In this document: in pieces, positions 59,759 through 64,000 of the stretch
Layout of the letters: the number at the start of each line of letters is the position of its first letter
How positions within the stretch are numbered: position 1 is the stretch's first letter
From: JACVRX01 sp963819885
Lineage (GTDB): Bacteria > Actinomycetota > Actinomycetes > Jiangellales > Jiangellaceae
Length of the DNA: 64,000 nucleotides
Reading direction: 5' to 3'
Assembly (NCBI GenBank): GCA_963819885.1
Contig: CAWFXV010000010.1
Coordinates: forward strand, 92,384-156,383
Notes under the pieces: generated by a model
The model's database searches: none
What the model saw: only the letters and a program-made list of their open reading frames with translations
What the model was told of the DNA's origin: nothing
Made by a program: the position numbers and the translations under genes

Positions 59759-61256
59759 GTGAGGACGATCAACCACTGGATCGGCGGCAGGCCGAGCGCC
59801 GGGACGTCGACGTCGACGCGGTCCGGTATGGAACCCAGCGACCGGCGAACAGCAGGCCGAGGTCGTCCTGGCCGATGCGGACGACGTGAACGAGGCCGTG
59901 CGGACCGCTGCGACGGCCTTCGAGCGGTGGTCGCAGTCGTCCTTGTCCGAGCGAACGAAGATCCTGTTCGACTTCCGTGAGTTGGTTCACCAGCGCACCG
60001 GCGAGCTCGCCGAAGTGATCGCCGACGAGCACGGCAAGGTCGTCTCTGATGCTCGGGGTGAGGTGCAGCGCGGACTGGAGGTCGTGGAGTACGCGTGCGG
60101 CATCCCCACCCTGCTCAAGGGCGAGTACTCCGATCAGGTGTCGACCGGGGTCGACGTGTACTCGTTCCGGCAGCCGCTCGGTGTCGTGGCGGGAATCACT
60201 CCGTTCAACTTCCCGGTCATGGTGCCGCTGTGGATGCATCCAATCGCCATCGCCTGCGGCAACACGTTCGTCCTCAAGCCGAGCGAGCGCGATCCCACCG
60301 CGTCGACGATCCTCGCCGAGCTGTGGTCCGAAGCCGGGCTGCCCGACGGAGTATTCAACGTCGTACACGGTGACAAGGAGGCAGTCGACGCCATCCTCGA
60401 CCACCCGGACGTCGCGGCGGTCTCGTTCGTCGGGTCGAGCCCGATCGCGATATACATCCGTGAGCGGGGCACCGCGAACGGCAAGCGGGTGCAGGCGTTG
60501 GGCGGAGCGAAGAACCATGCCGTCGTACTTCCTGACGCGGACGTCGATTACGCCTCTGACCATCTCGTCGCCGCCGCCTTCGGTTCGGCGGGGGAGCGGT
60601 GCATGGCGATCTCCGCCGCCGTCACCGTCGGGTCGGCATCTCCTGCCCTGGTCGAGACCGTGAGTGCCAAGGCCAGGGCGGTGCGAGTGGGTCCGGGTCG
60701 CGATCCGCACAGCGAGATGGGCCCGGTCGTGACTCGAGCCGCCAAGGAGCGGATCGTCGGACTGATCGGCTCCGGTGAGGAGCAGGGCGCACGGATCGTG
60801 GTCGACGGCCGCAACATCGTCGTCGACGGGCACGAGGACGGCTTCTTCGTTGGGCCGACGGTCATCGACGAAGTGACGGCCGAGATGAACGTCTATCGGG
60901 AGGAGATCTTCGGCCCGGTGCTCTCGATGGTCCGCGCCGACTCCGTCGACGACGCCATCGCGCTGATCAACGCCAACCCGTACGGCAACGGCACCGCGAT
61001 CTTCACCTCCAGCGGGGAGGCGGCGCGACGATTCCAGCGCAGTGTGAACGTCGGCATGATCGGGATCAACGTGCCCATTCCGGTGCCGATGGCGTACTAC
61101 TCCTTCGGCGGCTGGAAGGACTCCCTGTTCGGGGACAAGCACATCCACGGCCCGGAGGGCGTGTCGTTCTATACCCGGGCCAAGGTCGTGACCTCGCGCT
61201 GGCCGCATGTCGAGCATCCCAGTGGCGCGAGCTACCACTTCCCGACCGCGAGCTGA
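59759..61256 (+). pseudogene. iolA: (Methyl)malonate-semialdehyde dehydrogenase, +1 shift near N-terminus
   Basis: This aldehyde dehydrogenase turns malonate semialdehyde into acetyl-CoA. The conserved N-terminus (RTINHWIGGRPSAGTS) starts at the GTG 59759, with GGGAGG upstream, but lies in a different frame from the rest. From about 59817 the second frame gives RGPVWNPATGEQQAEVVLADADDVNEAV and the full enzyme: the GITPFNFPVMVPLWMHPIA segment, QALGGAKNHAVVLPDAD and the catalytic cysteine in SAGERCMAIS. One extra base in 59804-59819 explains the break. If the shift is real, translation from the GTG at 59886 would still yield 456 residues lacking the first strands. Confidence 0.85.
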
Positions 61257-61274
61257 TCGACAAGGAGTTTCACC

Positions 61275-62177
61275 ATGCCAGATCTGTCCCACCTCACACT
61301 GGGCACGGCTCCGGACTCGTGGGGTGTCTGGTTCGCCGACGACCCGCATCAGGCGCCGTGGGAACGGTACCTCGACGAGATGGCGCGGGCCGGATACACG
61401 TGGACCGAGCTGGGTCCCTACGGCTACTTGCCCACCGACGATGGCCAGCTCCGTGACGAGCTTGGTCATCGAGGCATCTCGCTATCCGGCGGTGCCGTGT
61501 TCGCTGGCCTGCACCGAGGTGAATCGGCGCTGGAGCAGGCGATCCAGGAATGCCGGGTGGAGGCCCAGCTGCTGACGGCGCTGGGCGCGCGCCACCTGGT
61601 ACTCCTGCCGGAGCAGTACACCGACCAGAAGGGTGGCAACGTCCTGGCGGCCAGCCGGCTGGAACCGGAGCAATGGCGGGCGCTGACCGCCGGCACATCG
61701 CGGCTGGGGAAGGTCCTTGCCGATGAGTTCGGCGTGCGCCTGGTATTCCACCCGCACGCCGACACCCACGTCGGTACCCAGCAGCAGATCGAGCGGTTCC
61801 TCGACGACACCGATCCCGCGACCTTGTCGCTGTGTCTCGACACCGGGCACGTGTCGTACTACAGCGGGGACAACCTGGCGATCGTGCAGAAGTACCCGGA
61901 GCGCATCGGCTACGTGCACCTCAAGCAGGTCGACCCGGCGGTGCGGCAACGAACCCACGACGAGGCCTTGTCCTTTGCCGAGGCAGTGGGATTGGGCGTC
62001 ATGGTCGAACCTCCGCTGGGCGAGCCATCGATGCCGCCGCTGCTGGATGCGCTCGCCGCGCTCGATGCCGACTTGTTCGCCATCGTCGAGCAGGACCTCT
62101 ACCCCTGCGACCCGGACGTGCCGCTTCCCATCGCCACCAGAACGGCCCGGTACTACGCCGAGCTCGGGCTGACGTAG
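61275..62177 (+). CDS. iolE: Inosose dehydratase-type TIM-barrel enzyme
   Basis: This 300-residue xylose-isomerase-like barrel protein dehydrates scyllo-inosose to the dione that IolD opens. Family features include LGTAPDSWGVWFADDPHQAPWERYLDEMARAGYTWTELGPYGYLP, the metal-site segments FHPHADTHVGTQQQIERFLDDTD and CLDTGHVSYYSGDNLAIVQKYPERIGYVHLKQVDP, and FAIVEQDLYPC. An AAGGAG site precedes the ATG by eight bases. It is the fifth gene of the inositol operon. Confidence 0.9.
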   Translation: MPDLSHLTLGTAPDSWGVWFADDPHQAPWERYLDEMARAGYTWTELGPYGYLPTDDGQLRDELGHRGISLSGGAVFAGLHRGESALEQAIQECRVEAQLLTALGARHLVLLPEQYTDQKGGNVLAASRLEPEQWRALTAGTSRLGKVLADEFGVRLVFHPHADTHVGTQQQIERFLDDTDPATLSLCLDTGHVSYYSGDNLAIVQKYPERIGYVHLKQVDPAVRQRTHDEALSFAEAVGLGVMVEPPLGEPSMPPLLDALAALDADLFAIVEQDLYPCDPDVPLPIATRTARYYAELGLT

Positions 62178-62223
62178 GTCGAGTCACACCGAGCAGCCCG
62201 AACCGGCAGGGAGGAACCGCGCC

Positions 62224-63231
62224 GTGACTGTCAACGTCGGCGTCATCGGCGTCGGGATGATCGGACACGACCACATCCGCCGGCTCAGCAGCGTGCTGGC
62301 CGGTTCTCAGGTCGTGGCGGTGGCGGATGTGGACAAGGCTCGCGCGACAGCGGTTGCCGCTGCGCTGCCTGCGGCGCGGATTCACGATTCCGGCCAGGAC
62401 GTCATCGGCGATGACGACGTGGATGCGGTGCTCGTGGCGTCATGGGGGCCGACGCACGAGGAGTACGTGCTCGCCTCGATCGAGGCGAGCAAGCCGGTCT
62501 TCTGTGAGAAGCCGCTGGCGCCGACGCAGGAAGCCTGTCTGCGCATCATCGATGCGGAGGTGGCGGCGGGCCGGCGGTTGGTGCAGGTCGGGTACATGCG
62601 GCGCTACGACGCTGGATACCGGGCGCTCAAGAACGTCGTGGACAGCGGTGCCATCGGCGCTGCGTTGCTCGTGCACTCCCGGCATCGCAACCCGGAGGCG
62701 CCGGCGCACTTCACCCGAGAGATGACGATCACCGACACGGCCGTGCACGACTTCGACGTCGTGCGCTGGCTGCTCGACGAGGAGCTGGTCGCTGCCCGGG
62801 TGCTGGTGCCGCGTCGCAACCGACATGGCGGTGACCTACAAGATCCACTGCTCGTGCTGCTGGAAACCGAAAGCGGAGTGCTCGTCGATGTCGAGACGTC
62901 GGTGAACATCCGTTATGGCTACGACATCCGGGGGGAGGTCGTCGGCGAGGACGGGACCGCGGCTCTCGGCGACGGCAGCCCAGTGGTCGTGCGCCGGGAC
63001 GGTTGGTACTCGAGCCGAGTACCCGCCGACTGGCGGGAACGGTTCGTCCGCGCCTACGACACCGAGCTCCAAGAATGGGTGGACGCCCTGGCCTCGGGTT
63101 CCGGGCCGACCGGGCCTTCGTCTTGGGACGGGTACGCCGCCGCAGCGGTCTCCGACGCTGCTGTCGAGGCGCTGCACAGTGGGAACCGCACGCCCGTTCA
63201 GCTCCGGGACAAGCCCGCCCTCTACCCATAG
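62224..63231 (+). CDS. iolG: myo-Inositol 2-dehydrogenase (Gfo/Idh/MocA)
   Basis: This 335-residue NAD-dependent enzyme oxidises myo-inositol to scyllo-inosose, the first pathway step. It has a Rossmann start (VNVGVIGVGMIGHDHIRRLSSVLAGSQVVAVADVD), the Gfo/Idh catalytic lysine in VFCEKPLAP, and the downstream Asp/His pair in ITDTAVHDFDVVRWLL. GTG start with a GGGAGGAA site. No inositol transporter or IolR is seen within the window after it. Confidence 0.9.
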   Translation: MTVNVGVIGVGMIGHDHIRRLSSVLAGSQVVAVADVDKARATAVAAALPAARIHDSGQDVIGDDDVDAVLVASWGPTHEEYVLASIEASKPVFCEKPLAPTQEACLRIIDAEVAAGRRLVQVGYMRRYDAGYRALKNVVDSGAIGAALLVHSRHRNPEAPAHFTREMTITDTAVHDFDVVRWLLDEELVAARVLVPRRNRHGGDLQDPLLVLLETESGVLVDVETSVNIRYGYDIRGEVVGEDGTAALGDGSPVVVRRDGWYSSRVPADWRERFVRAYDTELQEWVDALASGSGPTGPSSWDGYAAAAVSDAAVEALHSGNRTPVQLRDKPALYP

Positions 63232-63291
63232 TCCATCCCAGACTCTGGCGCAGCGATGGACCGAGGTCACCGATATGCTGGCGGCGCAAGC

Positions 63292-63325
63292 GACCCAGGA
63301 AACCAGCTTTCTGGTATTCTGGGTC
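63292..63325. promoter_or_regulatory. Palindromic operator overlapping the vapB promoter
   Basis: GACCCAGGAAACCAG and CTGGTATTCTGGGTC are 15-base arms (13 of 15 complementary positions) around CTTT. The -10 TATTCT (63315-63320) lies in the right arm, so a bound antitoxin would block the promoter directly. Confidence 0.65.
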
Positions 63326-63327
63326 AG

Positions 63328-63597
63328 GTGAAAACGACGTTCGACCTGCCTGGTGATCTTGTGCGAACCATCAAGCTCCGCGCTGTTCGGGAGAATCGCA
63401 AGCTGAAGGACATGGTTGCCGAGCTGCTGAGGCGTGGCCTGGCCCAAGAGACGCCCGGGCCGAAATCGGAGCGTACGCGGGTTCTGCTGCCGCTTGTTCA
63501 CACTGCTCATACAGCCCGCCCAGGCGATGAGATGACGCCGGCACGGGTCGCTCAGGTCCTGCTCGACGAGGAGGCTGGCCCGCGCACCGGGCCATGA
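63328..63597 (+). CDS. VapB-type antitoxin
   Basis: This 89-residue protein has a short beta strand then helix at the N-terminus (VKTTFDLPGDLVRTIKLRAVRENRKLKDMVAELLRRGLAQ) that fits a ribbon-helix-helix-like DNA-binding fold. A less ordered C-terminal part follows that would wrap the toxin (KSERTRVLLPLVH through ARVAQVLLDEE). It precedes a PIN-domain toxin by one base. The GTG start has TATTCT seven bases upstream, so the message is probably leaderless; a longer frame to 63256 has no start signal. Confidence 0.82.
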   Translation: MKTTFDLPGDLVRTIKLRAVRENRKLKDMVAELLRRGLAQETPGPKSERTRVLLPLVHTAHTARPGDEMTPARVAQVLLDEEAGPRTGP

Positions 63598-63598
63598 T

Positions 63599-64000
63599 AT
63601 GAACCTGTGCGATAGCAACATATGGCTTGCCCTCGCGCTCTCCGGGCACATCCACCATGCCGCCGCGCGGGACTGGTTGGGCACCGTCGACGAGCCCGGA
63701 AGCATCTTGTTCTGCCGCGCGACCCAGCAGACGTTCCTCCGGCTGCTCACAAACCCGGCCGTACTCGCTCCCTACGGAAACCCACCGCTCACCAACAGCC
63801 AAGCGTGGGTGGCCTACCAGGCTCTCGTCTCCGACGATCGGATTGTCCTCGTCCGCGATGAACCCCAGGGTCTCGAGTCTCGATGGAGGGAGTTCGCGCT
63901 GCGGGACTCAGCCTCACCCCGATTGTGGATGGATGCCTACCTCGCCGCGTTCGCGCTCGCCGGCGGTTTCCGAATGATCACCACCGACCGGGGCTTCGAG
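63599..64000 (+). CDS. VapC-type PIN-domain ribonuclease toxin, 3' partial
   Basis: The visible 134 residues begin MNLCDSNIWLALALSGHIHHAAARDWL, with the first acidic residue of the PIN site at Asp5. ILFCRATQQTFLRLLTNP follows, and the last part reads MITTDRGFE, the usual fourth acidic position before the C-terminus. Toxins of this type cleave tRNA or rRNA. The gene is cut by the window end but probably lacks only a few codons. It begins one base after the antitoxin stop. Confidence 0.85.
   Translation, partial: MNLCDSNIWLALALSGHIHHAAARDWLGTVDEPGSILFCRATQQTFLRLLTNPAVLAPYGNPPLTNSQAWVAYQALVSDDRIVLVRDEPQGLESRWREFALRDSASPRLWMDAYLAAFALAGGFRMITTDRGFE

Overview
The window comes from the chromosome of a high-GC actinobacterium (Actinomycetota). 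The evidence is the conserved order pncB - clpS - DUF2017 - JAMM peptidase - cysO - cysM - DUF4192 - murI - MBL phosphodiesterase - rph - rdgB, which follows the Mycobacterium tuberculosis Rv1330c-Rv1341 neighbourhood. An F420-type LLM oxidoreductase, DUF3039, DUF3618, a PhoP-type regulator, a LigC/Prim-Pol pair, frequent GTG starts and many apparently leaderless promoters agree. Genus cannot be fixed from the sequence alone.

Layout. 1-3392: Fe(III) ABC importer (binding protein cut by the window edge, fused permease, ATPase). 3496-7404: YqgE, a shikimate-kinase-like P-loop protein, DUF3039, an MFS exporter, thioredoxin and an IclR regulator. 7408-14577: tyrosine/homogentisate degradation (hpd, FAD oxidase, fahA, an unassigned conserved protein, hmgA) with an Lrp/AsnC regulator. 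14758-16937: a small membrane protein and NAD salvage (pncA, pncB). 16999-24209: the conserved clpS to rdgB block, including the CysO/CysM cysteine route. 24285-26507: a molybdopterin oxidoreductase and a hydrolase. 26496-32145: amine/amino-acid catabolism (saccharopine-dehydrogenase-like protein, APC permease, Lrp, class III aminotransferase, LLM oxidoreductase) and a tRNA-Leu(UAG). 32366-35619: Bcp peroxiredoxin and a nickel/cobalt ECF importer (CbiMN-Q-O) behind a Nur-box-like site. 35616-38219: DUF3618, GroES-like, LigC and Prim-Pol. 38428-42330: an accessory stretch with a DGGAD-repeat acidic protein, a frameshifted JmjC oxygenase, two paralogous DUF-like proteins and a DUF559/AbiEi-type gene bracketed by palindromic repeats. 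42526-45089: STAS factor and a PhoPR-like two-component system with a triple PhoP-type box. 45172-55941: a SorC-regulated polyol uptake and catabolism regulon. 56001-63231: inositol catabolism (iolC-B-D-A-E-G) in which iolD and iolA each carry a +1 shift. 63328-64000: a VapBC-type toxin-antitoxin pair, cut by the window end.

How it works together. The polyol block has its own lipoprotein, two permeases, an ATPase, two dehydrogenases and xylulokinase. One operator motif, seen at three places, suggests that the SorC regulator at 46212-47204 controls both the ABC operon and the divergent mtlD/xylB promoters. The inositol genes then lead towards acetyl-CoA/propionyl-CoA-type products. The tyrosine genes convert 4-hydroxyphenylpyruvate to fumarate and acetoacetate, but no recognisable maleylacetoacetate isomerase is present.

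No gene-free stretch exceeds 300 bases. No CRISPR array, rRNA, classical insertion sequence or prophage was seen. Three genes (38688, 57844, 59759) each need a single +1 correction to encode full-length products.
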